Shown piece by piece: positions 36,544 through 49,314 of a stretch of 64,000 bases of DNA. A program made the position numbers and the translations under genes. Each line of letters opens with the position of its first letter. Position 1 is the first letter of the stretch. The notes under the pieces are model-generated. The model was not told the DNA's origin. It ran no database searches and saw nothing but the letters and a program-made list of their open reading frames with translations. Source of the DNA: Salvator merianae (taxonomy: Eukaryota > Chordata > Lepidosauria > Squamata > Teiidae); contig QVOM02000070.1 in NCBI GenBank assembly GCA_003586115.2, forward strand, positions 558,975 to 622,974, given 5' to 3'.

Positions 36544-39190
36544 CCCCCTGTTCTGTGAGTTTCCCCTATTTTCTCCCTCAGATGCCATGGGTACCTAAAT
36601 TTCTCCATGATCTACAGGTGGTTTGTAACCCATTTTGGGGGGATTCCTGGTTTTCGGGAATGGATTTATGCTTTCACACTAGTAATAAAACAAATACATA
36701 TGACAAACATGATTTTAAAATGCATACAAACAAAAAGGAAATGGTGGGTTATAAGATATAAAAGGTTGAGAACTTCTGTGTTAGAGGACGGTCCTTTTCT
36801 AATGAATATTCTTCTATTTAAAGGACTGTTTGACCTTTGCTTAAATATAAAGTCTTAAAAAGTAGTAATAGGTCAGGAGGATACGGTTGGGACTTGGAGA
36901 CAGGAGCAAGCCAAAACTTAGCTCACCTCTTCACAGTCTTCCTTCTCTGGATAAAGTTTGTTTCCATTTGAACCGGTGGAGTAGTTTCTAAATGGGCCTC
37001 CAGATACATGTAAAAACTGGTCCATCCCAGTTGACTGCATTTGTAAAAATCACGGGTCATATCAGGTCAATGAGAAACCACAGATGCAGCCGCTAGATGG
37101 TGCTCCCTACCTTCCATTTCTGCAAATAAAAGACCTAGGATGGTAACCAAACAGCAGAGCACTTGAGTGGATTTTGCAGGATTTTGCAAACTGATTGTTT
37201 AGCAGGTAGGGTAAGTTACCATATGAACATAAGGGGAGCCCTGCTGGATCAGACCACAGCCCATCCAGTCCAGCATATTGTCTTTTACAGAGGACCACTA
37301 TTTGCTTCTGGCTTTGTTCTGGCATCAACAATGAGTCTAGTCATTTTCTTCCTACATTATATAACCCAAAGGTGGATTTTCTGAGTAAGACAATGCCAAA
37401 AGCAAACAGCTTGAATTATCCTGTATTTTGATTTTGAATTCTGAATATTCATATTAAATTATACTTCACTTTGATTTTGAATTCTGAACATTCGTATTGA
37501 ATTACACCGTATCTTAGTTTTGAATTCTGAACATTCGTATTGAATTATACTGTATTTTGGTTTTGAATTCTGAACATTCATGTCGAATTATACGGTTCTT
37601 TGTTTTTGAATATATGCCGTCACTGCACTTTTTTGCTGAACTGTTGGAATTTTATTTTAATGTTAATTGTAACAATTCTATAAATAAATGGAAGAGCTAG
37701 ATCAGGAAGTACCTATGTATAAGCAACTTCGTTGTCAGTTTTATCTTTGTTCTTGACCAATGTACAGCATCTTCCTGTATTCTGAGAGCCTTCATCATTT
37801 TTTAGCACTTCTGGGCAGCTACCTAGTGCTGCTATAGCTATAAGAAAAGGAGTGCCTTTCATTAAACATCACTTAATATTAATGTGCTGGTAAAATAAGA
37901 GCCACCATAATTTGACACATAATGCTCCAAGCTGTCCAGGAGATGGAATTCTCATTCACCTTTCATATGTTTCTTGTACAGCAGGGGTCCTTTTATGTTC
38001 TTATGTTCTTAAATATTTGTTTCTTTCCTTGCAAAAAGTATGTATTTGTTGAAAAGTTAATAAAAATTATTTGGAAAAATAAAAAACAGTAGCATCTATA
38101 CATGAAAAAGACAGGCTAGGAAAGCTGAAAGAAAGCCAGATTTTGAAGAGCAGAAGTCTCGGGATGGAAAGGAATAGGATTTGGGGTTGTCCTGCAGGGA
38201 GCTCACACTGGAAAAACTGCATATGGGATTAGGATCAACTTGTTAAAGAGTCCACTAAAACATTTCAGATGCAACATTGACTATCCCATGGGTTTCAAGT
38301 GAAATCAAAAGTCTCCTTCAAAAATGGACTTGTTCAGGGCTCAGAATAAAACTGAATTTTATTTTGACAAAGTGTTGTGAGTGTTTTGATGTCCATTCTG
38401 TTTTCCCAGGCAAATGGGAGTGCAAATGTATTTTTATGCGCAATTTGAAAAATATGATTATGAAGGATAATTTTCTAGCAATATCCCTGAAAAAAACAGC
38501 AATCACAAAAACCAAGTGGAACAAGCCACATCGTCCACAAATTGTGTAATTTGTCGTCCATATTGCTGACGGCTTTAAAAAAAAGGTAGTACGCAAGTCC
38601 ACATGAATGCAAATCTGTACAATTTTCTAATATTTTCTATTATTAATTACTGTTTGTGCCAGCTATAATTTTGGTAAACCACACAGAGACCCAGGTGAAA
38701 GGTGGTCTAAAAGTGTCAAAAATAATAAATATATACAAAGGAAAAATCAGATCAAATCCTTAAAAATCACCTTAAAATTGAGTAAGCGTTACATTTTTCC
38801 AGCATCTTTTGATTCAATTATGGCAATGACTTTTAAAGCCCTTCAGAGTTTAGCATCCGTTGGTCTACCTCTCCCAACTAAACAGAAGCAGACCTATGAG
38901 GAGTTGAAAACAAGGTATTTTACAAGCTCCTGGTTCACATCTAATAAAAGGAGCTGCTTGGGTCAGCAACAGAGCCTTTTCAGCTGCAGCCCCTATAGTG
39001 AAGAATGCACTGCCATCTGTAATGGGTGATAGCATCCTTACTATGGGTTACCATATGGCCTACATTTAATTTAAATGCTACCATTTAATGTATTTTATGT
39101 ATGGGAGGTAGTTCGCCTTTCCTTCTTCTTTTAATGTTTGTTTTATTTCTTATTAGCCACCTCAAGTCACTATGAAGTAAGCGGAATACC
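36544..39190. other. Unassigned DNA with LINE tails
   Basis: 37215-37320 is the minus-strand end of a CR1-like tail (gaacataaggggagccctg, gctggatcagaccac). 37380-37620 holds four imperfect tandem copies of about 60 bp with tttgaattctgaacattc. 38770-39205 has an L2-like 3' tail (gcccttcagagtttagca, gccacctcaagtca). No exon or gene recognised. Confidence 0.4.
37395..37610 (+). repeat. Tandem repeat of about 60 bp, roughly four units
   Basis: The motif ttttgaattctgaa followed by cattcgtattgaatta recurs at 37431, 37470, 37519 and 37560 with small changes. AT-rich and non-coding. Confidence 0.6.
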
Positions 39191-39194
39191 AGTC

Positions 39195-40395
39195 CACAAA
39201 TAAATTATTTAAATTTTTATTTTTTTAATTTTATTATACAACAAGTAACAAAAAGTAACAAAAAGTAACAAATCATAACAAGAATTAGTGCTCCCCCAAA
39301 AAAATATTGAAAAAGAGAAAGAAAACAATAACCACCACCACACTACCAAACTACCTCTTGTGCACACTGGTTGAACTTCCAGATTACTTCTTCCATCTTC
39401 CTTCTCTTTCATTTTAGGTGGACCAAAGAGTTAGTCTTGTAATTTCTTCTCTCAGTTCTTCCAGTGCTTGGGGTTTTGTTGAAAAATATAATAAATCTTT
39501 CCATTTTTCCTCTGTTTTAGAAAGCAGTTTCATATCTTGACTTTTAAATCTTATTGCCCACATTTTATCAAATCTATATTGTTCCTATACCAGTTATCTG
39601 ATGACCATTTTTTATTTTCCCTCCATCCCAATAAAATTGTTCATTGTGTTGCATATATCATTTGAGCAAATAAATACTGTTTTTCCTCACTTATTCTCCC
39701 TGGTGTCATTTCAAAAAACAACAACAAACTAGTTCAGGTGATAAATTCAAATTTATATTTAAAATATCATTGATTTTATGCTGAATTTGCTGAAAACATA
39801 ATATTATAATATCACATTCCCACCAAACGTAGAAATATGTACCTCTCTGTCCACACCATGCCAGCACTGCAGTGACATCTAGGTGTCATAAGTGCTAATT
39901 GTGATGGTGTTCTATAACATCTATAGAATATCTTAAGAACCATTTCCTGTACCCTATTATTCTTTAATTCATTAATGTTCTTCATTTGTTGCCCAACATT
40001 TTCCCTTGTGATATTGCCATATTTGAAACATGCTTTCCATGCTTTCATTCTTTTGGTTTGTTAATAAACCATATATTTTACTTCCTCTTGACCCTTTCAG
40101 ACTTTCTTCCATTATTTACTCTATGTCTGCCAATGTCCTGTAGATCAGTAACTGTATATTATTATTAGTTACATATCGATTTCTCAAAGAATTATAAGTT
40201 AACCATCTTCTCCGCAGAGCTTGCCTAATCTCCTGTTCCCTCCATTCCCCTCTAATATTATATAGATCCTTTAAATATTTAAACCCATTTTCCTCTAATT
40301 GGTATAATATTCTTCCTTCTAACACCTCTTGATCCTTATTTATATATTCAATGATGGGCTTTCCCTTCTCAGACAAAAGCTGATGTACTTCCATG
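39195..40395 (-). mobile_element. Degraded L1 ORF2 3' part
   Basis: On the minus strand, 40394-40116 reads ISEKGKP-like then EYINKDQEVLEGRILYQLEE, and 40048-39812 reads on through KAWKACFKYGNITRENV and a region like YRTPSQLALM. Both fit the part of L1 ORF2 after the reverse transcriptase domain. Frames are broken between the two pieces. The A-rich 3' end lies near 39200 (T-rich on the plus strand). Confidence 0.6.
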
Positions 40396-41640
40396 GAAGC
40401 AAGGAGAGAAAATATGAGACCAGCACTGGATGCAGTGCAGATGGGAGCGCACTAGTTCGGAAGCTGTGTTTGAACCCAGAGGAGCTGAGTTCAAATCCAG
40501 AGGAACAATGTTCAAACTTGTGTCTGAAAAGGCCACCAGGGACCAGACCCCAAGGTCTGAACCAAGTTGCAAACCATCAAACTGTGCCTGTGCAGCACAG
40601 CTGCCATTTTGAACCTGGAAATGGTGCAAATATACCTTCCCTGATCCTCATCTGGTTGGGTTGGAAATTGCAATTTAGTTGACCACAGCTGGCTGGATTC
40701 AGGTAAGCATCAGGTGGGCTTTGGTAGATTTCAGGTCAGCTGGGGGTGTTTGCAAGTGCAAATCCTGTGTTCTAGCAAGCGTCCTGGAATGTATACTCAC
40801 TAATTGCAAACAGGCCCACTGTTTCTCCATACAATTGAGAAGAAACAATAGACTTCAGAATTTCTACACACAGTCTGAAGGCATACAAGTTATGTGTATG
40901 TGAGCGAGAGACGGAGAAAAGAGCGAGGGGAGAGGGGAGAGAAAGGGCACTTTCATAAGGGACAGCTCTAGTTGGATCACTGAAACATATTATCCACACT
41001 GTGATCTGCTGCAACTATCCTCAAGGTGTCCTGAGACATTCCCCATGTTTACCTGCTGTAGACAGATTTGAAACTGTCCAGCAGCTGCCCCACTGCATGA
41101 GAAATGGTGTGTCTGCACGCCTTTTGGTGTTGCAAGGCAAGTGGCCTTTAGGCTCAGACCTTCAAGGCTTGAAGGTCTGAACCCCAAGGCTTGCCCCACT
41201 CTTACACACTGAATGCGATGTCCCCTCACCCAATCTCAGCAAGGAATGGGCAGGACATCTAACGTCAGAATGTCCAACCAGGAAAAGAAGAGGGAGGCTT
41301 CCCTTTCATATTCCTAGAGGGACTGGACAGGAACAGGCCTGTTCCAGCACTCTCCAGACACTCCTGTAGTAAAACAGGCTGGTTTACTACAGACACACAT
41401 ACACACACACACACTTTATACTGCCTTTCCAAAAAGAAAATCTGCCCAAAACAGTTTACAGCAAACAGAAAAGATACAATACGAAATAATATATAAAAAC
41501 ATTGTAATAGATGGCACATTATAAAATCACATTTTATGCAAGATAACACATTACAAAATCACACAAGAGCTTAAATAAGATAGAACAGATGTTAAACAGC
41601 AGATCTGACAAAAGGGCCCCAAGCTATCAGTGCCTGACTG
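40396..41640. other. Unassigned DNA
   Basis: No gene or bounded repeat recognised. A short (AC)n is at 41396-41415. Confidence 0.4.
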
Positions 41641-44125
41641 ACTTACACCTCCACCCCTACCCCACCCCCGGATCAGCTGTAATTTTGAGATTGGAAGAGA
41701 GTTTCAAGTTCACAAGTTATCCTGCCACAGGGAGGAAGGAACAAGACTGCCCATCTGTCAAATGGCAGCTGGGCATTCCCTCACCATCATTTGACAGGCA
41801 GTTCCAGAGCAGATAGCACATTTGCATTAAAGACATGTGATTGTTCCTCTGCAATGCAAAGGGGGAGAAAGGTACTTTGCTTACAGTGCTGCCCTCTGCC
41901 TGTCTGGATCCCCCCATAGACCTGGGATTTTATCTTGTGGCCTCCCAAAGTGGCCACTGGAGAGCATGAGACTCAACATAGTCAGTGGCATTTAGTCCTT
42001 GCTACTTTGTAGCAGCTTGTCGTCTATGTCTAAGCCAAGGACAGGATTTATTAAGGACATAAGATTAAATATCATGGTACAAAGTTCAATATCTTGTTAT
42101 TTCATGTTTCATAACACAAAAGCCAGGTTTTGCAAATACAAATGCAAATAAAGCACCACTGATTTCTAAATTTCAAAAACAGTGGATCCAAAACAAATAT
42201 CCGAGCCAATACAAAGTGAAATTCAGATTCTTAGATTGTATTATGAGACTTTTAAAAAATTCTGGGGCTGCATCTCTAGGAAACTCATCTGTGATTGGGC
42301 GCAGGTGATGGGGTGCAGGTGGTACAGGGAGGCTCTCCTTTTAGTGGCCAAGGCTCCATCCTGCCCCTCCACACCACCTGGAATGTCTCCACATATGGAA
42401 CATCACATGCAGATGAATTCCCTGACAAGGGATGTTGGCTGACATCTAGAAATTTGCCCCAAAGATGGGCCACGAACAGAGTACTTGGCTTGGTATGCTG
42501 GGTACAGTCAGCACAGGGGGGGACACAGTAGTTAGACCTTGACCCCATGCCAGCTTGACCATTCAGGGTACCCTCAGAGCATCTTCTACTGCTTTCCAGT
42601 TATGTTGTCTTAACAGCCAAGGGGATGGGAGGCAACAGCATCTAAGTTGTTTTCTGCACTGGGACCTATTCTAGATGACGTCCCAGAATAGGGATCTGCC
42701 ATCCACATGCTGCTGCAGATTATAGCAGACCCTGCCTGGGATATAATCCAGAATAAGGCCCAGTGCAGAAAGGGCCGAGGTTGCAAGCATTTCCCACCTT
42801 GTCCCCAGCCAACCCTATGACAAGCTTCATGTTATATATAGATGGTGCCTGGGTTACTGCATGTAAATGCACAACCTATTGGTCACTTATATCAATCATA
42901 TGTCTCTGCCTTCCAAGATGATTTTTTGTGACTTGCTAAGACCTGTCTAAACTGATGTCCTCCCACATATTCATTCTGCTCATGTGTCTTTATTGCCCCA
43001 TGTCTAACCTGAACTGAATTCAAGTCCCTGCCAAAGGACATGGATGTCAACGGTTGAGAATTTACATTGTGCACTGGATGGATCCTTCAACATGGTCTTC
43101 ATAACAGCCCTTAACAGTAGGACATCAAAACTCCTGTAATTTCTGATATCCTAATGGTGAACATTCAAAACGCAGGAGCAGTTGCACTCTTGCAGCTTCT
43201 CTGTGAGGGAGCCAGTTTTTCTGATAAAGGAAAAACTTCTTGGTGCTTCTTCTTAAGGACCCAATATCTTCAGGATTCAGGGTAAGCGTGACCAAGATAA
43301 ACTTTCCATTTATTGATTTTTCTCTGAAAATGTTAGGCACATGACACAAGTTCCTTTTAAGCAAATAGTTGGTGGGTTTGGGGACATCAAGGGGAAAATA
43401 AAAGGAGGCCAGGTGAGCCCCCTTCAAGGGGTTGATGTTAACATATAAAGCCCAAGTGGCTTGGGCCCCGGGTTGTCTGAAGAAGCGCCTGTCCAGGTAT
43501 TAGGATCACAAGGTAAAGGCTCTCCTGTAGGCCTGCCCCTTTCCAGTGTGCGAGGGGGGTGACACAGCAGAGGGCCTTTTCTGTGTTAGCCCCCAAATTT
43601 TGGAAAAGCCTTCCCATGAAGGTACATGCCAATGTTATTTGGCTTTTGGCACCTTCACCCAGGCTTTTGATTCTTAGCTTCCTCTGAGTGTGGCCCTGCC
43701 AGAGATGGATGGAAGGAAGGAAGGAAGGAAGGAAGGAAGGAAGGAAGGAAGGAAGGAAGGAAAGAAGGGGTATTATATTTTAAGTATGTTTTTGATTGTT
43801 TTATGGTTTTATTTTTTATTGTTGTGACTGCCATGGGGCCCCTATATGAAGGGTGGATAGAAACACCCAAATAATATAAATAAATATGTAAATGGAAGAA
43901 TGGAGGCTTCCATGGCCGGTTTCAATCTCATTTGTTGTAGTTTTGGGGCTGTTGTGTGAGAAAAAGACCAGCCTCTTGTTATCTAAGAAAAATGCAGAGG
44001 GAAAACATTCAATCCCCAGCTATCTTGAACCTGAACCTTAATTAAAACATCTGTATCCAACTGAATATGCATGGAAAGAGTCGAATTTTCTTCTAATGCA
44101 GATGACTTCCTGTGTTTTATAACAG
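41641..44125 (+). repeat. 5' part of the M-R-E block, copy 2
   Basis: Paralogous to 12620-15688, with an extra 42000-42560 segment. It contains a foldback MITE at about 42645-42776, a LINE-like tail at 43580-43890 (gccccaaattttgg-type start, then ttgttgtgactgccatggg and ataaataaatatg), and a (GGAA)n run at 43711-43762. No exon candidate with splice sites shared by all copies. Confidence 0.5.
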
Positions 44126-44223
44126 ATGTCTCGCAAGGTCAAAAAACCCGTCGAGGACTTGGGACAGAGGTACATGGAATTGGTGCAACCTCACAATTAT
44201 AAATTCCTGAATCTGCTCGTCCT
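44126..44223 (+). CDS. Candidate exon M, copy 2
   Basis: 98 nt with acceptor ataacag and donor gtaagt, open throughout, phase 0 in and 2 out. Compared with M1 it has three residue changes in the visible part (VEDLGQ for IEDLAQ, HNY for HYY). It joins R2 in phase. The locus downstream lacks an intact E exon and a terminal exon within the window, so this copy is probably not part of a complete gene. Confidence 0.5.
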
Positions 44224-44608
44224 GTAAGTTTTAGGCCTTGTGGATGATATCGAAGATAACTCCAAAGTTTAACCTTAATCACCCTTAAGTGGTTCTAAAG
44301 AACTCTGTTCATCAACAGAAACTGCCCCGTACTAGTCTCGTAACCCCACCTATCTGTGCCTTTATAGTCTCTGATCATCCTGCACACGTGCCTAAATGCA
44401 GTTAGAGGCTGTGTGAAAGGACCAACAAATTGGAGCTGAATCCTGACAATGCATTGGCAGGATATACTCTGCATCTCAGAAAGCGCCAATAAAGGGCTTG
44501 GGGGTCACACAAGCCCACGTCCATCAGGCCCCTTCCTCTCTACGGAGGGGGAGGAAGCAGTCTGGGTTTCCTGCAATCCAGATAACTGGCAAAGACTTAC
44601 CCTATTAG

Positions 44609-44697
44609 AAGTTAGAATGGCCAATTGATGATCTGGGAGAGCGGTACATGGAGCTAGTGCAGCGGCATAATTATAAATTCCTCCACCTGATCGTCCT
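44609..44697 (+). CDS. Extra exon M copy (M2b) inserted in the intron of block 2
   Basis: An 89-nt open segment that resembles exon M from the PIDDLGERYMELVQ region onward and ends at a normal gtaagt donor. Its first codons (KLEW) are unlike the other copies, and its acceptor is a different AG (cctattag). It is phase 0 in and 2 out, so it could replace or alternate with M2. The surrounding 130 bp replaces a short stretch present in copy 1 near 16165. Its tail (ggcctttgtggataat) is closest to the M3 block. Confidence 0.45.
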
Positions 44698-45035
44698 GTA
44701 AGTTTTTGGCCTTTGTGGATAATATCGAAGATACTTGAGTTTTGGTGTCACAGAACGGGGCAGGCGGCCAAATACCAGGATAAGCAATCCATCCCAAGCA
44801 GTCCATCGTGTGAGACAAGGTGTGGCCGCCACCCTCCTCACTTTAAGCACTGCCCAAATTAGAAATACAGGAATGGAGATCCTGTGGCCCCCCAGTTGCT
44901 GCTGAATCATATCTCCCACCATGCCTGGCCTGTTTCTGGCGGGAGGTGGGAATGGCAACTGAATGACCAGCAGCAGGTAGTAAGTGCAGGCACAGGCAGA
45001 AATCCCCCCCTCACATAACACTGGTTCCTCTTCTA

Positions 45036-45192
45036 GTCCATCTCCTCTTTCTCCTTCATTTCCTTCTTCTCCTTCTTCATGGTCTTGTCCTTCTCCTTCT
45101 TCTTCTTATTCCTTCTTCCTTTCCTTTTTCCTCCTTCCTTTTTCTTCTTCTTCTCCTTCCTCATCCTTCAGCTTCTCCTTCAGCTTCCTCTG
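45036..45192 (+). repeat. Polypyrimidine tract before exon R2
   Basis: TTC/CTC-rich tract at the same place as 16441 and 58728. Confidence 0.85.
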
Positions 45193-45373
45193 AACCACTG
45201 GAAGTTTTTCTAAACTCACTTTCACTAATAGGTGCTCAGGAATAAAATAGTCCTGTTAACTTGTCCAGCTTAATAAGGTCAAATTTAATAATAGTTGAAA
45301 GTTCCTGGCAGAATTAATTTGTAGGTGTAAGGAAGTGTGTCTGGGGGCAACTGTATTTCTTTCGCTCTTGTAG

Positions 45374-45452
45374 ACGTGAGGAAGACCATCCGATTGAGCA
45401 AAGGATGAGAAAGCCTGGGCTAAACCCAGAGAAATACAGCAAGGAATTTCTA
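45374..45452 (+). CDS. Candidate exon R, copy 2
   Basis: 79 nt with acceptor gctcttgtag and donor gtaagt; phase 2 in and 0 out. It reads REEDHPIEQRMRKPGL then NPEKYSKEFL, open throughout. It differs from R1 mainly in the second half. Confidence 0.5.
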
Positions 45453-45940
45453 GTAAGTGAAAAAAACAAACAAGTTAATGGCAAATTTTCTCTCAGGCAT
45501 TTTCAAAAGGAAACCTAAAGATACGCTCCATTGATACCGCCTTGGGACACAGGGCCTTTCCACACTGGTTGGGATACTGGTGCAGCAAGAGGCCCAGACC
45601 CCTTCTGGGCCTCTCGTTCTGCACTCTGCAGCAGGACAGAAAAGAACTCGACCCCTGCTAGGCCACTTTATCTACATTGGATAGAGTAGATTCGGATACT
45701 GGCAGACTTGTTTTAACAGATCTAACAATGGCCCAGTGGCTTCAGGAAAAAAGAGAACAGGGAGGCATGCGGAAGACCACCTCATTCCAGTTGAACGGGT
45801 GGGACTCATTTGGGCAGTGCACCAAAAGGAAAACATTTTAATATCAAAGTTAGGTTCTGTTCAGCGGAAATTGTTGGCAATTAAGACATAAACGCCTTGT
45901 CAAGTTTTATGAACATGATCACTGTCTTACCTTCCTGCAG

Positions 45941-46064
45941 GAGAAAATGGGAAAAAAAATTGGCCAATCCAACGGTAGAATCAATCAAACGGCTGAGAAG
46001 GGTCCTTTACTGCCATCTCTGAAATACAGAGACAGAGCCCAAAATTTATTGGAAAATGTCCTGT
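45941..46064 (+). pseudogene. Exon E copy E2, frameshifted
   Basis: Acceptor cttcctgcag is intact, but the frame is broken soon after the start by a length change in an eight-A run. In the restored frame the ESIKRLRR segment is recognisable, then a stop follows. The donor position has tgtgtaag instead of tgggtaag. Non-functional as an exon in the original frame. Confidence 0.6.
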
Positions 46065-46254
46065 GTAAGGAAAGTACTTCAATAGTTATCAGTTCTGAAC
46101 ACCATAGGCTTTGTAAAACCAAAAATGAGAAGTCTACGGAGCAGGAAGTGCTGTATAAGGTTGCAACCAGATAGAACTTTTTTCAGTCTTCCCTTTAAGA
46201 AGAAGCGTCCCTTCCATAGATGCACAAAAGAACGCATTCATTTAAACAGATAAA

Positions 46255-46440
46255 GCTACCCCATCTGCCGCAGCGATTGGGCCAGGGACGCTGGACGAGG
46301 CGGCACTGCATCCCGTCCAGCGTTCTGGTGCCCAATCGCGGGCGCAAATGCCGGTCGCCGCGGCAGCAGCCTACGAAATGTCAGGCTACTGGCAAGGTGA
46401 CCGGGAGGCCTGCGTGGCGCGCCGTGATGATGTCATCACG
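46255..46440. repeat. MITE interior fragment
   Basis: gattgggccagggacgctgg and gtccagcgttctggtgccc match the interior of the complete MITE at 56503-57179. Confidence 0.55.
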
Positions 46441-46734
46441 AACAGGCCCGTGAATATGCAGATGTGCTTCCTTGTAGGCAGAAGGGGGGGGGAGAGAGCC
46501 AAAGGAAAATTTCGCAATAGGCCGTGCTTTTTAAAATTGAGTTTGTGTTTCCAACATGCAACAGGAATCCAGGCCACTGCTGGTCTATTTCCTGCATTTT
46601 CAACATACCATAAGATGCCAATGTTCTATGTGCCCACCCTGACACAAGGTTGCTTAGGCCTTATGTACCAAAGTGTGCCTAAATTCATATTTAATAAGTT
46701 AATCTGGTAACAATACACTCCGCTGATACCACCT

Positions 46735-47960
46735 TCTGGGCCTCTCTTTCTGCCCTCTGGAGTAGAACAGAAGATGTCTCATCCCCCGCTAGGCCACTTT
46801 ATCCACATTGGAGAGAGTAAACTCAGATACTGGCAGACATCTTTTAACAGGTCTATCAATGCTCCAGGGGCCTCTGGATCAAACAGAACAGAGAGGCATC
46901 TGGAAGACCACCTCATTCCAGGTGAACAGGGGGAACCCATTGGGCTGTGCACCAAATTGCACTGCCAAAATGGGTGCCCCGGGACTCCAAGGCTAGGAAA
47001 TTTTGTTCCTGACACTCAGAGTCCTCACATGAACCCTGGAGCAGCACAGGGCCTGGCCCAGAGCAGGCTATCCAAGGAACCATTCCAGTCAGGGTGGGTC
47101 CAGCTGGGAGCCATCTAACACAGGTACGTGTGAAAATGGCCATAGGCTCCTGCCAGGCATGTCAGAAATCACCAAACACACAAAGAAAAGAATAGAAAGT
47201 GTACAAGCACATGCTAAGCTCCCAGAAGTTCCCAGCAAATTTATTTACTGACTTTACTTATTTTTAACATTCATCCTGCCCCATGCCCAAAGATCTCAGC
47301 GTAAGTTACAGCAGCAGAAACAAATTATAAAATGAATATACTAAGAATAATAGTATATTAAAATAACTGAATGTGATTGAGATTTTTCAGTTTTCAATAG
47401 ACTTAAAAATAGGCATCAGAAAACAGGTGGTGTTAAATGCAGAACGTAACAGTTTGAACTATTAAAATTTACAAATAGAAAGCTTCTTTAATATCAAAGG
47501 TAGGTTCTGTTCAATGTAATTTGTTGCCAGTTAAAACATACATGTCTTGTCAAGCTTTATGAACATGATCACTGTCTTACCTTCCTACAAGAGAAAATGC
47601 AAAAAATCTTGGGCAATCCAACATCAGAATCCATCAAACGCCTGAGGAGGATCTTATACCCCCATCTCTGGTACTCAGAGCCAGAGCCAGAGCCCGAAAT
47701 TTCTTGGCAAATGTCCTGGGTAAGAAAATACTTGAATACTTCTTGGTTCTGAATATTGTGCACTTTGTAAAGACAAAAAAATGGGAAACCTTCCCAGCAG
47801 GATGCTGATGTATAAGAATACAATCAGACAGGACTTTTCTCAGTCATCCCTTTAAGAAAAAGACCCCCTTCCATAGATGCACAAAAACAGGCATTCAAAC
47901 AGTTAAACAAATAAGCCTACCTCTGTTTTTCTCACTTCAGTGTTCTTCACCTCTAAGTCT
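46735..47960 (+). repeat. Recent duplicate of 17090-18310 (extra E-exon segment)
   Basis: Nearly identical to 17090-18310 over about 1.2 kb, much closer than the rest of the block is to block 1. It lies downstream of E2, so block 2 holds both an old E copy and a newer one. The match suggests a recent duplication or gene conversion. Confidence 0.65.
47591..47719 (+). pseudogene. Exon E copy E2', acceptor AG lost
   Basis: 129 nt, 43 codons, open, and nearly identical to E1 except for a 6-nt in-frame shortening of the Glu-Pro repeat (EPEPEP then EISWQ). The acceptor that reads cctacag in E1 reads cctacaa here, so the normal AG is gone. Splicing at the next AG would remove one base and shift the frame. 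The donor gtaaga is intact. Confidence 0.55.
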
Positions 47961-48139
47961 GCCATGGCTTCCACAAAGACGAGTGCTTGCCACTGACTGA
48001 CCACTCATCTGCCTGGCTTCCCTGGCCCTGGCCCTGACTGATCGCTTGCCCGCAGTATTTCTTCCCCTCTTGTGAATGGTATACAGTCTGCAGAGATCTT
48101 CTTTTGTTCTGAAGGAAGCCAACTGTTTCTGTCTGCGGC

Positions 48140-48310
48140 AGCAGCCATCTTCTGGGCCATCAGCCCGCCCAGCATGCATTGCGCGATCATGTGATCACGC
48201 AATGCATGCTGGGAAATGGAGTCCGGCGCTTCGCACGGGCCGAATGGGCCCGTATGAGGCCCCAATGAACCCCACGCCACAGCGATCGGGCCAGGGATGC
48301 TGGACGAGGA
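48140..48310. repeat. MITE interior fragment with palindrome
   Basis: Contains gcattgcgcgatcatgtgat followed by its inverse half (cacgcaatgc), as at 56753-56783. It interrupts the sequence following exon E2' that is continuous at 18440. Confidence 0.55.
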
Positions 48311-48399
48311 AGCCAACTCTTCCCCTGTTGTGAATGGCCACATTTCCCTTCGCTGTGCTTCTCTGGCTTCCCACCTAATCCAACTAAAAGGAAGGGTTG

Positions 48400-49255
48400 C
48401 CCTGGGTATTATTAAATCTCTAATGAGAAAGAAGCACCCATTCCCAGGCTTCTAGACTTGGTGAAGCAAAATCTCTGTCCATACAGCCTCAAATTTGCCC
48501 AGAAGGCACCTCTTTAGATGTACGTGATCACACCCTAAGACTGTTTCAACTATTCTAAGCAGCTGAGAGGAAAGTAACTAGATTAACATACCTTCATGCC
48601 TAGGACTAAGGTGAGACTAAACCAACATTCTTTCCTTCTCCTTCTGTTCCGTACTACAACCAGATACTCAGTAACCTTGATATAGGTTTGGGACTCCCTA
48701 CCCTTTGAGAGTACTTTTTTGGTGTCTCATCTAGGCCAAGATCATATACAAATATTTGTTAATGCCACACAGCCTTCGTGCGTATATATTGGGCCATGGT
48801 GACTCACACAGGGGAGGCAGCAGGACATCAGCACAGAAGGATTTGTCTTCGCTTGGTTCTGTCTTCTCCACTTCTAATTCTCAAAACACATTCTTGGGAT
48901 CAGTGATAGAGATGAGCAGGAGGGAAGCATTCTGCGTAAGGCCTTTTACTCCTGGTCATCGCTGCCATTTGGAGGACTCTGCTATCCAGTCGGCTCCTAC
49001 TTACTGGCAGCCTGTGGACCAGGACCCAAAGGGCCACGAGTGTGGACGCAAGGCTCATTTGGCTCCTTTCGGTCAGCTGCAGACTGAGATGCACTTTGGG
49101 GAGATCAAAGCGAGGCTTTCAACCGTTACTGGCCGTTAGGAACGGACATAACCACTCTTTTTAGTGACAGTTGTCCGTTCTCTGCAGAAGATTCCATGAA
49201 AACAGCAATGGCAGTTGGGCTAAAGGGGGAGGGGAAGGAAGCCCTTGCATGTGTA

Positions 49256-49314
<59 letters not shown>

